This document shows, one piece after another, positions 26,574 through 35,186 of a DNA stretch of 46,068 nucleotides. Source of the DNA: Lachnospiraceae bacterium (GTDB lineage Bacteria; Bacillota; Clostridia; Lachnospirales; Lachnospiraceae); assembly GCA_019424135.1 (NCBI GenBank), contig JAHYZZ010000005.1, positions 7,882 to 53,949 of the forward strand. Reading direction: 5' to 3'. A program made the translations under genes and the position numbers. Below the pieces are notes generated by a model that was not told where the DNA came from, made no database searches, and saw only the letters and a list, made by a program, of their open reading frames with translations. Positions within the stretch are counted from its first letter, which is position 1; every line of letters begins with the position of its first letter.

Positions 26574-26939
26574 ATGGCAGGATTCTTATATGTGGGGGCC
26601 GGAGGTGCGCTTGGAGCAGCGCTTCGATATGCGATCAGTCTGCTTCCTTATAAAGGCAGTTTCCCGGTACTTACATTCATTACCAATGTGATCGGTGCAG
26701 CTGCCATTGGATATATCGTAGGAATGGCAGCCAGGCGAGGGGCGGATCCAAAGTTGATACTGTTTTTAAAAACAGGCGTATGCGGAGGGTTTACAACATT
26801 TTCGACATTTTCGCTGGAGACATATGAGCTTTTTCATCGGGGACATAATCAGATGGCAGTGATTTATATGATTTTCAGCATGGTATTTTGTCTGGCGGGA
26901 GTCTCTTTGGGACTATATTTGGCAGAACGGATGGGATAA
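26574..26939 (+). CDS. crcB: fluoride channel FluC (CrcB family)
   Basis: FluC lets F- leave the cell passively. The 121-residue protein has four membrane segments with GGALGAALRY, the polar TNVIGA track and the signature KTGVCGGFTTFSTFSLE. Single-gene homodimeric form: no second copy is adjacent. AAGGAGGAAA precedes the ATG. I looked for a fluoride riboswitch in the 85 bases upstream and saw none. Confidence 0.93.
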   Translation: MAGFLYVGAGGALGAALRYAISLLPYKGSFPVLTFITNVIGAAAIGYIVGMAARRGADPKLILFLKTGVCGGFTTFSTFSLETYELFHRGHNQMAVIYMIFSMVFCLAGVSLGLYLAERMG

Positions 26940-26953
26940 AGTAAAGGAGAAAA

Positions 26954-28237
26954 ATGGAACCACTTAGTTATATCATCTGTGGAAAACTTTATAATGGAAT
27001 AGACGAAGAACTAAAAGAGAACCAAAAAATTTTGATCAGGGGAAAATATATCCAGGAAGTAGGGCCAAAGATCCAAAGACCAGAATCTGCAAAGGTGATG
27101 GATCTGTCTCATTTGACTGTCACACCAGGTATGATTGACGCCCATATGCATATGGACTTTTATGACTGGCGGTCTGTAAGAGAGGAAACCTATTTTCACT
27201 CCGAAGAAGCAAAGACACTGGCAATTTTGAGAACTGCTCAAAAAGCGCTGGCGAGAGGTTTTACCACAGTGCGGCATCCAGGAGGAGGCACCACTTGTGG
27301 TACCGGGGTCCTGGATGTAAAACGGGCGATTGAAAAAGGATATCATTACGGGGCAAGAATTGTGGCAGCACCGCGGTTTATGTGTTCTCCAGGAAGTCAT
27401 GGCGATATGTTTCAGCAGTTTGCAACGAATCCGCAGATTGCGGGACTTCTGCAAAGACAGATGAGAACGATGGGATCAGGCTGTGATTTTTTTGTTAATG
27501 CAGTACGTGAAGAAATCAAATACGGGGCAGATTTTATCAAAATCATGGCTACCGGAGGATTTTTTTCGCCGAATGACAGCCCTGTCCAGCAACAGCTTAG
27601 TGACGAGGAAATGAAGACCATCATTCGTACTGCTCATGAATGTGGAAAAACAGTTACTGCGCATGTTTACTGTGTAGAGCATATTCGCAAGCTGGCGGAA
27701 TATGGGATCGATGGTATGGAGCACTGTTCGTTGATTGACGAAGATACGGCAGAACTGTTGGCTGACCGGGATATTTATATCGTGCCCACGTTCTGTCCTT
27801 ATGAAGAGGCCATTCATTACGACCCGGTAAAGCTTCAGATGAAAAATCCACAATTCCGTGAAAAGCTGGAGTATTATAAAGAGGCGCTGCAAAAAGGCAG
27901 AGAGGTCATCAAACATTGTAAGTGCAGGCTTGGATATGGGACGGACCTGGTGGCTGTCCATCAGAATTATGAAAGCGGTTATGAGTATCAGGCATGGATG
28001 GAAAGTGGTATGGGAGGATTTCGCGCCCTCCATGCGGCAACAAAAGTAAATGCACAGATTCTGCAGCTAGATGACAAGATCGGTACAATAGAACCGGGAA
28101 AATATGCAGATATTTCCGGATGGGGAAGAGATCTGTTGACGGATTCTAAGGCTCTTTTGGACTGTAGATTTGTCATGAAGGAAGGTGTGGAATACTCGGC
28201 AGAGAGCTGTTTATCGGAAAACAGCAGAACACGGTGA
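26954..28237 (+). CDS. amidohydrolase family protein (imidazolonepropionase-like)
   Basis: A 427-residue metal-dependent hydrolase. Visible metal ligands are H64 and H66 in DAHMHMD, the Lys in DFIKIMATGG, the His in TAHVYC and MEHCS, and the Asp in YGTDLV, the full set of a subtype-I binuclear site. C-terminal IGTIEPGKYADI is typical. Relatives include imidazolonepropionase-like enzymes and Xaa-Arg or Xaa-Pro dipeptidases; the substrate cannot be told. It starts 14 bases after crcB with AAAGGAG and is probably cotranscribed. Confidence 0.85.
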   Translation: MEPLSYIICGKLYNGIDEELKENQKILIRGKYIQEVGPKIQRPESAKVMDLSHLTVTPGMIDAHMHMDFYDWRSVREETYFHSEEAKTLAILRTAQKALARGFTTVRHPGGGTTCGTGVLDVKRAIEKGYHYGARIVAAPRFMCSPGSHGDMFQQFATNPQIAGLLQRQMRTMGSGCDFFVNAVREEIKYGADFIKIMATGGFFSPNDSPVQQQLSDEEMKTIIRTAHECGKTVTAHVYCVEHIRKLAEYGIDGMEHCSLIDEDTAELLADRDIYIVPTFCPYEEAIHYDPVKLQMKNPQFREKLEYYKEALQKGREVIKHCKCRLGYGTDLVAVHQNYESGYEYQAWMESGMGGFRALHAATKVNAQILQLDDKIGTIEPGKYADISGWGRDLLTDSKALLDCRFVMKEGVEYSAESCLSENSRTR

Positions 28238-28306
28238 AAGGGAAGAAACACTTAGAAGATTATCTGCATATAATAGCATAGATACTGATTTTAGGAGCGT
28301 GCCTGT

Positions 28307-28663
28307 ATGGAACAGAAACTTCCCTATTATATGGTTTATCCCATGCCTTTTTTATGGAATGATGAGAGGCAGGCAAGAAGAGATTTGGAGTACATGAAAG
28401 GCCTGTATCCAGAGACGGCAAAGCGTCTGACTCCATATGTGGAGGAAGAATGTGACCGCTTGATGTATGACGGCAGCATGATTTACGACGAATATCCGGA
28501 TCCGTTACAACTTCGCCTGATCTGCAGACGGGTATTTGACCGGGCGGCGGAGTCGGAAGAAAAACCGGGCGGATGGATGCAGGATCTGATCCAGGTTATG
28601 ACCTATCAGGAGATCTGCAGAAGGCGGAGTGAGTACCGCAGCAGCCAAAGAAAATTTTACTAA
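28307..28663 (+). CDS. small conserved protein of unknown function
   Basis: A 118-residue soluble, Arg/Glu-rich protein beginning EQKLPYYMVYPMPFLWNDER, then YMKGLYPETAKRLTPYVEEE and MIYDEYPDPLQLRLICRRVF. The style (YPMPF start, repeated Tyr and Pro) recalls small proteins in spore-forming Lachnospiraceae, but I cannot name a family. AGGAG precedes the ATG by about 10 bases. It is followed by its own terminator. Confidence 0.7.
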   Translation: MEQKLPYYMVYPMPFLWNDERQARRDLEYMKGLYPETAKRLTPYVEEECDRLMYDGSMIYDEYPDPLQLRLICRRVFDRAAESEEKPGGWMQDLIQVMTYQEICRRRSEYRSSQRKFY

Positions 28664-28668
28664 AAAAG

Positions 28669-28706
28669 AAGGAGCCGGTCCCGTCTTTAGGGTCTGACTC
28701 CTTTTT
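28669..28706. terminator. terminator after the small unknown gene
   Basis: A 14-bp stem with two mismatches (AAGGAGCCGGTCCC with GGGTCTGACTCCTT) is followed by T's on the plus strand and preceded by A's, so it can work in both directions. Confidence 0.75.
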
Positions 28707-28777
28707 TAGAATGGACGAATCAAGAAAGTTATGATAAAATACACAAAGCGCGAAAGGTGAAAGGAGAAAGGCAGCAT

Positions 28778-29290
28778 ATGGATAATATCATATTTATTGG
28801 TATGCCGGCGGTTGGGAAAAGTACCGTTGGAGTAGTCGTGGCAAAGCGTCTGGGATATCAGTTTGTGGATGTGGATATTTTGATCCAGGAAACAGAAGGA
28901 AAACTTTTAAGAGAGATTATCCAGGAAAAGGGAATCGAAGGATTCCTGGAGGTAGAAGACCGGGTAAATGCCGGAATCTGTACAGAGCATGCAGTTATTT
29001 CACCGGGAGGAAGCGTGGTATACTGTGAAAGTGCCATGAAGCATTATAAAGAAGTTGGAAGAATCGTATATTTAAAGGCGTCTTACGAGACAATAAATAA
29101 AAGATTGAATAATGCAAAAAATAGAGGTGTCGTATTAAAGGATGGACAGTCCTTGAAAGACTTGTATGAGGAGCGGGTAAAGCTGTTTGAAAAGTATGCG
29201 GATATTACCATCTGCGAAGACGGGCTGAGATTGGAAGAGACGATTCAGGCAGTGCTGGATGCAGTGGAAAAAGATAAAAAATATCAATAA
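28778..29290 (+). CDS. aroK: shikimate-kinase-like P-loop kinase
   Basis: Shikimate kinase phosphorylates shikimate with ATP. The 170-residue protein has the P-loop GMPAVGKST (residues 8-16), D33 in the DxD position, GG at 77-78 and a lid plus RVKLFEKYADI near the end, all in family order. The usual FRxxE motif, whose Arg binds shikimate, reads FLEVE here (L57), and the GGG loop reads GGS. It may be a variant shikimate kinase or a related kinase with another substrate. The ATG at 28778 has AAAGG 7 bases upstream; the ATG at 28757 lies before the ribosome site. It is not linked to aroF-aroB, 21 kb away. Confidence 0.78.
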   Translation: MDNIIFIGMPAVGKSTVGVVVAKRLGYQFVDVDILIQETEGKLLREIIQEKGIEGFLEVEDRVNAGICTEHAVISPGGSVVYCESAMKHYKEVGRIVYLKASYETINKRLNNAKNRGVVLKDGQSLKDLYEERVKLFEKYADITICEDGLRLEETIQAVLDAVEKDKKYQ

Positions 29291-29326
29291 AGATATTACA
29301 GATAAGTTACAAAATGTAAAAAATGT

Positions 29327-29354
29327 TTTACAAATACAAATTCTATGGTATAAT
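29327..29354 (+). promoter_or_regulatory. promoter of murA
   Basis: TTTACA (29327-29332) and a perfect TATAAT (29349-29354) are 16 bases apart, giving a leader of about 60 bases. Confidence 0.6.
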
Positions 29355-29422
29355 AGCGAGGAATATTAAGATGAGAATTTGTAAAGAGAGAGTAAATAGA
29401 TCGTATTTTATTGAGGTGTGTT

Positions 29423-30715
29423 ATGGAACAATATATTATTAAGGGTGGTCATCCACTGGTCGGAGAAGTAGAGATTGGTGGAGCAAAGAATGCTGCGCTT
29501 GCGATTTTATCTGCGGCAATTATGACAGATGAAACGGTATTGATCGATAATCTTCCGGATGTAAATGATATCAATGTATTGCTGGATGCAATCGAAGGAA
29601 TTGGGGCAATGGTTCACCGGGTGGACAGACATACGGTGAAGATTAACGGGAAAAATATTCATGATATTTCCATCGAGTATGATTATATAAAAAAGATCCG
29701 TGCGTCCTATTATCTGCTGGGAGCACTGCTTGGAAAATATAAACGTGCGGAGGTGGCGCTGCCGGGCGGATGCAATATTGGAAGCCGTCCCATCGATCAG
29801 CATATCAAAGGATTCCGCGCGCTGGGAGCCGATGTTGAGATTGAATTCGGGAAAATTATGGCAGAGGCAGACCGTCTGGTTGGAAAACACATTTATTTTG
29901 ATGTCGTTAGTGTGGGTGCCACCATTAACGTTATGATGGCAGCAGCAATGGCAGATGGTATGACCATTCTTGAGAATGTGGCAAAAGAACCTCATGTGGT
30001 TGATGTAGCAAATTTCTTAAACAGTATGGGAGCCAATATTCGTGGCGCCGGGACAGACGTGATTAAGATCCGCGGCGTGCAAAGACTTCACGGCACAGAA
30101 TACTCTGTGATTCCAGATCAGATCGAGGCCGGAACGTTTATGTTTGCGGCGGCGGCCACAAAAGGCGATGTAACAGTCTTGAATGTAATTCCAAAACATC
30201 TCGAGGCGACGATCGCTAAACTGGTAGAGATTGGATGCGAGGTAGAAGAATTTGATGATGCAGTCCGCGTGGTGTCCAAGGGCAATTTAAGAAGCACACA
30301 TGTAAAGACCCTTCCATATCCAGGGTTCCCGACAGACATGCAGCCTCAGATCGGTGTTACACTGGCTCTGTGCAAAGGGACAAGTATTATTACAGAGAGT
30401 ATTTTTGAGAACCGGTTTAAATATCTGGATGAGTTGACGAGAATGGGTGCAAACATCAAGATTGAAGGAAATTCTGCGACCATTGAAGGTGTAGATCATT
30501 TTACCGGTGCAAGGGTGAGCGCACCAGATCTGCGTGCGGGCGCAGCACTGTGTATTGCAGGGCTTGCAACGGATGGGATTACGATTGTAGACGATATTGT
30601 ATATATTCAGCGGGGATATGAAAGGTTTGAAGAAAAGCTTCGCTCCATTGGCGGAATCATCGAAAAGGTAGCAACTGAAAAAGAAATTCAGAAGTTTAAA
30701 TTAAAAATAGGTTAA
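29423..30715 (+). CDS. murA: UDP-N-acetylglucosamine 1-carboxyvinyltransferase
   Basis: First committed step of peptidoglycan synthesis: transfer of enolpyruvate from PEP to UDP-GlcNAc. The 430-residue protein has GGAKNAALAIL near the N terminus, the catalytic C117 in LPGGCNIGSRPIDQH, the Asp in PGFPTDMQPQ and RAGAALCIAGL. C117 is the residue attacked by fosfomycin, so the protein should be of the sensitive type. GAGGTG lies 7 bases before the ATG at 29423; the TTG at 29411 overlaps that site. Clostridia often have two murA copies; only this one is in the window. Confidence 0.96.
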   Translation: MEQYIIKGGHPLVGEVEIGGAKNAALAILSAAIMTDETVLIDNLPDVNDINVLLDAIEGIGAMVHRVDRHTVKINGKNIHDISIEYDYIKKIRASYYLLGALLGKYKRAEVALPGGCNIGSRPIDQHIKGFRALGADVEIEFGKIMAEADRLVGKHIYFDVVSVGATINVMMAAAMADGMTILENVAKEPHVVDVANFLNSMGANIRGAGTDVIKIRGVQRLHGTEYSVIPDQIEAGTFMFAAAATKGDVTVLNVIPKHLEATIAKLVEIGCEVEEFDDAVRVVSKGNLRSTHVKTLPYPGFPTDMQPQIGVTLALCKGTSIITESIFENRFKYLDELTRMGANIKIEGNSATIEGVDHFTGARVSAPDLRAGAALCIAGLATDGITIVDDIVYIQRGYERFEEKLRSIGGIIEKVATEKEIQKFKLKIG

Positions 30716-30719
30716 GTTC

Positions 30720-30769
30720 TTTCAATTGGGGACGGGGGATTTTCGGAAATCCCCCGTCCCCAATTGAAA
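30720..30769. repeat. GGGACG-core palindrome, copy 2
   Basis: A perfect inverted repeat with 23-bp arms and a TCGG loop. The arm reads TTTCAATTGGGGACGGGGGA plus TTT. It starts 5 bases after the murA stop and lies ahead of the transporter gene. No T run follows, so it is not a standard terminator. The core matches the repeat at 4561. Confidence 0.9.
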
Positions 30770-30794
30770 TTTACGTGAGAAATGTGGACAACTT

Positions 30795-31976
30795 ATGTGG
30801 AAAGAGTGGAAAAGTAACAGATATTTTATATTGGCAGTTGCTGCGACTGTAAATTTTGTGCATGGAAATCCGTATATCTGGACCGTGTTCCAGCCATATA
30901 TGCAGAAGGAATTTGATGTGTCTGCAGCAGTATCCAGTCAGCCGTTTACTTTGATTATTGGAGTGTTTTCGTTTGGAAACATGATAGGTGGATATTTGCA
31001 GCACAAAATCGGAGCAAAAAGGACGATTCTATCTGGAAGTTTGTTTATGTGCCTTGGTTTCCTCATGGCAGCGCTGGCGCCAGAGGATGCGCCGTGGATG
31101 GTTTCTCTGGGGTATGGAGTGATTGGCGGACTGGGTTCCGGCTGTGCTTTTAGCATGCTGGTAGCTGTGCCTCAGGCTTGGTTCCCAGACAGGCGCGGCT
31201 TGGTAACAGGGATTACGATTGGTGTAATTGGAATTTCAGGGGTGATTATGAATCCGTTGTGTGACTGGATTGGGGCGGAAAAAGGGTTTCATTTTGCAAT
31301 GTTTGCAGTGACGGCCATGTATGCGGTGTTGTCTTTGGGAAGTTTTTTCCTGGAAGAAGCTCCAGAAGAAATTCAAAGACGTGGAACAGGAAACGTAGAA
31401 ATGGACGAGAATCGGGGAGGAAAGAGCCAGAGGCAGTATACGGCGGTGGAAATGATGAAGACCAGGAGATATTACTGGGTCAGCCTGGCAATGGCTTTGG
31501 CGGTGCCGGCGTATGTACTGGTAAACCCGTTGATGAAATCTTTGGGAATGGAGAGGGGGCTTACGGATGCGCAAGCGTTGGCGGGCGTAACGATCGCTTC
31601 TGCCGTAAATATTGTTGGCCGAGTGGCGGCACCTTGGTTATCCGATAAAATAGGTCGTAAGAAAGTGATTTATATGTTATTCGTTCTGGCAATGTGTTCT
31701 TCATTTGGACTTATGAAGGCTGGCGGAGTATTGTTTGTGGCGTTATGTTCTGTCATCTGTATGGTATATGGAGGCGTTGTTAGCGTATTTCCGGTACTGG
31801 TATCCGACTATTTTGGTATGAAACACCAAGGTACAAATTTTGGCGCGGTCATGATCGGATATGGACTTACTTCCGTACTCTGCCCGGTACTGCTGGAAGC
31901 GACAGGGCAGGTGAATGCGCTGCTGGTTGCCGGAATCTGCTGCTTGTTGGGAGTGGCTGTAACGAAAAAAATATAA
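30795..31976 (+). CDS. MFS transporter, oxalate/formate antiporter (OFA) type
   Basis: A 393-residue membrane protein with about twelve hydrophobic segments. The N-terminal half has NPYIWTVFQPYMQKEF and GGYLQHKIGAKR (the loop 2-3 MFS motif), the centre a polar loop (about 198-215), and the second half WLSDKIGRKK. The pattern fits the OFA subgroup of monocarboxylate and oxalate/formate carriers, but the substrate is unknown. It follows palindrome copy 2 by about 25 bases and has only a weak ribosome site (TGTGGA). Confidence 0.85.
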   Translation: MWKEWKSNRYFILAVAATVNFVHGNPYIWTVFQPYMQKEFDVSAAVSSQPFTLIIGVFSFGNMIGGYLQHKIGAKRTILSGSLFMCLGFLMAALAPEDAPWMVSLGYGVIGGLGSGCAFSMLVAVPQAWFPDRRGLVTGITIGVIGISGVIMNPLCDWIGAEKGFHFAMFAVTAMYAVLSLGSFFLEEAPEEIQRRGTGNVEMDENRGGKSQRQYTAVEMMKTRRYYWVSLAMALAVPAYVLVNPLMKSLGMERGLTDAQALAGVTIASAVNIVGRVAAPWLSDKIGRKKVIYMLFVLAMCSSFGLMKAGGVLFVALCSVICMVYGGVVSVFPVLVSDYFGMKHQGTNFGAVMIGYGLTSVLCPVLLEATGQVNALLVAGICCLLGVAVTKKI

Positions 31977-32007
31977 AGGGTACAGGGTATTTTTCAAAAA
32001 GGTACAG

Positions 32008-32070
32008 GTCAAGTGTCAATTTGGGACGTAGACCTTTGCAAAAGGTCTACGTCCCAAATTGACACTTGAC
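32008..32070. repeat. long perfect palindrome with GGGACG core, copy 3
   Basis: Two 30-base arms are perfectly complementary around a 3-base loop (GCA). The arm starts GTCAAGTGTCAATTTGGGAC and continues GTAGACCTTT. It lies between the transporter gene and the metK promoter. It differs in flanks from copies 1 and 2 but shares the GGGACG core. Its right end contributes TTGAC of the metK -35 box. Confidence 0.92.
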
Positions 32071-32094
32071 AACCCGGACAAAAGAGTGTAAAGT
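32066..32094 (+). promoter_or_regulatory. promoter of metK, overlapping the palindrome
   Basis: A perfect TTGACA (32066-32071) and TAAAGT (32089-32094) are 17 bases apart. The first five bases of the -35 box belong to the right arm of the 32008-32070 palindrome. Confidence 0.8.
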
Positions 32095-32130
32095 CTTACT
32101 CGTATACAAACTTAACATATTGCAGACTTT

Positions 32131-32231
32131 CTCTTATTCAGAGCAGTGGAGATACAAAGGATCTGTGAAGCTGCGGCAACCCCCGGATGTCGGGAAGGTG
32201 CCAACCTGAGCGAGCAATCGAACAATAAGAG
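32131..32231 (+). promoter_or_regulatory. SAM-I (S-box) riboswitch aptamer
   Basis: Stem P1 is CTCTTATT at 32131 pairing with AATAAGAG at 32224. Inside are the S-box landmarks GAGCAGTGGAG, GCTGCGGCAACC, and AAGGTGCCAACCTGAGCGAG, which form the kink-turn and SAM pocket. It binds S-adenosylmethionine and shuts off transcription of metK through the terminator that follows. Part of the 447-base stretch 31977-32423 without a gene, which also holds the palindrome and promoter. Confidence 0.95.
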
Positions 32232-32253
32232 GATTGGTTTATGAAGATATAAA

Positions 32254-32281
32254 GCAGTCCGCTTATGCGGACTGTTTTTTC
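32254..32281 (+). terminator. riboswitch-controlled terminator
   Basis: CAGTCCGC, loop TTAT, GCGGACTG, then six T's: a perfect 8-bp stem located 24 bases after the SAM aptamer, the expected place of the expression platform. A further 142 bases separate it from the metK start, longer than usual; no other clear structure was seen there. Confidence 0.93.
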
Positions 32282-32423
32282 GTTGCCATGTATCTTTCCG
32301 CCAAGCCGGCCTGTACGAGATCAGAGACTGGTCAGGAGTCAGGATAGCCGGAAAATGACAGGAGAGAGCTCTCAGACGGGAGAAAGGATGCCGTAAATGA
32401 AAACAGGCAAAGGAGAAAAAACT

Positions 32424-33611
32424 ATGGAGAGACATTTATTTACTTCAGAATCTGTAACAGAAGGTCATCCGGATAAAATGTGTGACCAGATTTCGGATGC
32501 GATCCTGGATGCGCTGATGGAGCAGGATCCCATGAGCCGTGTGGCGTGTGAGACCTGCACGACGACTGGTCTTGTGATGGTTATGGGCGAGATCACTACG
32601 AATGCATATGTGGACATTCAGAAGATTGTACGTGATACAGTCAGGGAGATCGGTTATACAAGAGGCAAATACGGCTTTGATGCAGATACCTGCGGGGTAA
32701 TCACTGCGATTGATGAGCAGTCTGCGGATATTGCACTGGGCGTGGACAAGGCGCTGGAGGCAAAGGAGAGCCAGATGTCAGAGGCAGATCTTGATGAGAT
32801 TGGCGCGGGGGACCAGGGTATGATGTTTGGCTACGCTTCTGATGAGACTCCGGAATACATGCCGTATCCAATTGCACTGGCTCACAAGCTTTCCCGCCGT
32901 TTGACCGAAGTGCGTAAGAATGGTACGCTGCCTTATCTGCGTCCCGATGGCAAGACACAGGTGACTGTAGAATATGATGAAAATGGTGTGCCTTTTCGTC
33001 TGGACGCGGTGGTGCTTTCCACTCAGCACAATCCAGAAGTAAGCCAGGAGCAGATTCATAAAGACATCAAGAAATACGTATTTGACGCTGTGATTCCGGA
33101 AGGCATGACGGATGAAGAGACAAAATTTTTCATTAATCCGACGGGGCGTTTCGTGATCGGAGGCCCTCATGGAGACAGTGGACTGACAGGGCGTAAACTG
33201 ATTGTAGACACATATGGCGGTATGGCCCGGCACGGGGGTGGTGCATTTTCCGGCAAGGACTGTACCAAAGTGGACCGTTCGGCAGCTTATGCAGCGCGTT
33301 ATGTGGCAAAAAATATTGTGGCGGCAGGGCTTGCAAAGAAATGTGAGATTCAGTTGTCATATGCCATTGGTGTAGCGCATCCCACATCCATTATGGTGGA
33401 TACTTTTGGAACAGGAAGGGTTAGTGACAAGAAGCTGGTAGAAATGATCCGTGAAAACTTTGACCTCCGCCCGGCTGGTATCATAAAAATGCTGGATCTG
33501 AGACGGCCGATATACAAACAGACGGCAGCATATGGTCATTTCGGACGGACCGATATCGACCTTCCCTGGGAAAAGCTGGACAAAGTAGAGGAGCTGAAGA
33601 AGTATTTATAA
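32424..33611 (+). CDS. metK: S-adenosylmethionine synthetase
   Basis: MetK makes SAM from methionine and ATP. The 395-residue protein has SESVTEGHPDKMCDQ at the start (H15), the GAGDQGMMFGYA ATP motif, RPDGKTQVT, the GGGAFSGKD P-loop-like motif and GVAHPTSIMVDTFGTG. The ATG at 32424 has AAAGGAG 8 bases upstream; the ATG at 32397 has no such site. It is controlled by the SAM riboswitch, giving feedback by its own product. Confidence 0.97.
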   Translation: MERHLFTSESVTEGHPDKMCDQISDAILDALMEQDPMSRVACETCTTTGLVMVMGEITTNAYVDIQKIVRDTVREIGYTRGKYGFDADTCGVITAIDEQSADIALGVDKALEAKESQMSEADLDEIGAGDQGMMFGYASDETPEYMPYPIALAHKLSRRLTEVRKNGTLPYLRPDGKTQVTVEYDENGVPFRLDAVVLSTQHNPEVSQEQIHKDIKKYVFDAVIPEGMTDEETKFFINPTGRFVIGGPHGDSGLTGRKLIVDTYGGMARHGGGAFSGKDCTKVDRSAAYAARYVAKNIVAAGLAKKCEIQLSYAIGVAHPTSIMVDTFGTGRVSDKKLVEMIRENFDLRPAGIIKMLDLRRPIYKQTAAYGHFGRTDIDLPWEKLDKVEELKKYL

Positions 33612-33630
33612 AAATTTTATAAAAGTTTAT

Positions 33631-33658
33631 GGGCGCTTTGTTAAGAAGCGCCCTTTTT
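33631..33658 (+). terminator. terminator of metK
   Basis: GGGCGCTT pairs with AAGCGCCC around a 7-base loop, and five T's follow. It starts about 20 bases after the metK stop. Confidence 0.92.
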
Positions 33659-33689
33659 CATGCTATACTTTTGTCGGAGGATGTAGTCT

Positions 33690-35186
33690 ATGAAGTTAAA
33701 GACGAAATTAATTATTGCATTTCTGACTGTGCTTTTGCTTCCCATTATTCTGGGAGCAACTTTGATATTTCTATTGGGGACTTATCAGATCAGCACGATT
33801 GAAAAAACATATAAGCTTTCGGGAACCACAATGGAGAGTCTTTCAAATTCCATGCAGACAATTTCCAGTCTGACAGAGGAGCCCTATCATCAATTGGTAA
33901 CTATGGCTTTGGAAGATCCGGACGAAATGAGCGATGCGACGACTCTGGGGGAGTTCAACCAGATCCTGCAGGATAAAAATGCATATCTGTTGGTCCGTAA
34001 GGACCATACTATCATTTATGTTGGAACAGATATGGATTCGGCAAAGAGTGTGATCGCAGAACTTCCGGAGTATGGAGGGTCTGAGACCACTTCGGAAAAT
34101 GGAATTTATCTTGGAGGAGATGCCCAGGCACTGGTAAAGCAGGTAGACTTCGAGTTCCCGGGCGGAGGTGAAGGGAGTGCGTTTATTGTATCAGATGTGC
34201 GAAAGATGATTCCCGAGCTGGAAGATCTTTTTGTGGATATTGCAGTCTGTATCGTTTTGATTTTGGTATTTACAGCGGCGCTTTTGGTATTCTGGATCTA
34301 TCGTTCAGTCATGCAGCCATTGCAGAAGATGCAGATCGCTGCAAAAAATATCAAAGAAGGTAATCTGGATTTTGAATTAAAGCCGATGGCAGATGATGAA
34401 ATGGGGCGGCTTGCCCAGGATCTGGAAGAGATGCGGATCCGTCTGCGGGACAATGTGGAAGAAAAGCTTCGCTATGATAAGGAGAGCAAGGAGCTGATCA
34501 GTAATATTTCTCATGACCTAAAGACGCCGGTAACTGCCATTAAGGGATATGCAGAAGGCATCATGGACGGAGTGGCAGATACGCCGGAGAAGATGAAGAA
34601 ATACGTGCGGACGATCTATAATAAGGCAGATGAGATGAATACGTTGATCAATGAGCTGACCTTTTATTCCAAGATCGACACCAATCGTATTCCCTACAAT
34701 TTCAACACCCTGTCTGTCAACGATTATTTCGAGGATTGTGCAGAGGATTTGTCTGTGGAGTTGGAGGCGAAAAATGTGGAATTTGGATACTTCAATTATG
34801 TGGACAAAGATGTGAAGGTTATCGCTGATGCGGAGCAGATTAAGAGAGTGATTCACAATATTGTCAACAACTCATTGAAATACATGGATAAACCCAAGGC
34901 GAAGATCAATCTGCGAGTCAAAGATGTAGGAGACTTTGTACAGATAGAGCTGGAGGATAATGGAAAAGGGATCGCGGCGAAAGATCTGCCAAATATTTTT
35001 GACCGGTTTTACCGGACAGATGCGTCCAGGAATTCTTCCAAAGGTGGAAGCGGTATTGGTTTATCGATTGTAAAGAAAATTATAGAAGAACATGGTGGAA
35101 AGATCTGGGCGACCAGCCGCGAAGAAACGGGAACGACCATGTATTTTGTTCTGAGAAAATATCAGGAGGTGCCGATTTATGAGTAA
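33690..35186 (+). CDS. two-component sensor histidine kinase
   Basis: A 498-residue membrane kinase. Membrane segments lie at about 7-30 and 185-208, bracketing an extracytoplasmic sensor region of about 155 residues with no recognised domain. A HAMP linker follows (YRSVMQPLQKMQIAAKNIKE), then HisKA with H275 in SNISHDLKTPVTAIKGYAEG and the ATPase domain with NIVNNSLKYMD, DNGKGI and GGSGIGLSIV. GGAGG precedes the ATG. It overlaps the response regulator by 8 bases, so the two form a pair; the signal is unknown. Confidence 0.94.
   Translation: MKLKTKLIIAFLTVLLLPIILGATLIFLLGTYQISTIEKTYKLSGTTMESLSNSMQTISSLTEEPYHQLVTMALEDPDEMSDATTLGEFNQILQDKNAYLLVRKDHTIIYVGTDMDSAKSVIAELPEYGGSETTSENGIYLGGDAQALVKQVDFEFPGGGEGSAFIVSDVRKMIPELEDLFVDIAVCIVLILVFTAALLVFWIYRSVMQPLQKMQIAAKNIKEGNLDFELKPMADDEMGRLAQDLEEMRIRLRDNVEEKLRYDKESKELISNISHDLKTPVTAIKGYAEGIMDGVADTPEKMKKYVRTIYNKADEMNTLINELTFYSKIDTNRIPYNFNTLSVNDYFEDCAEDLSVELEAKNVEFGYFNYVDKDVKVIADAEQIKRVIHNIVNNSLKYMDKPKAKINLRVKDVGDFVQIELEDNGKGIAAKDLPNIFDRFYRTDASRNSSKGGSGIGLSIVKKIIEEHGGKIWATSREETGTTMYFVLRKYQEVPIYE

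Noticed and set aside
30720..30769. Palindrome as an ordinary murA terminator
   Set aside because: No T run follows, and the same core occurs at an unrelated site ahead of lysR.
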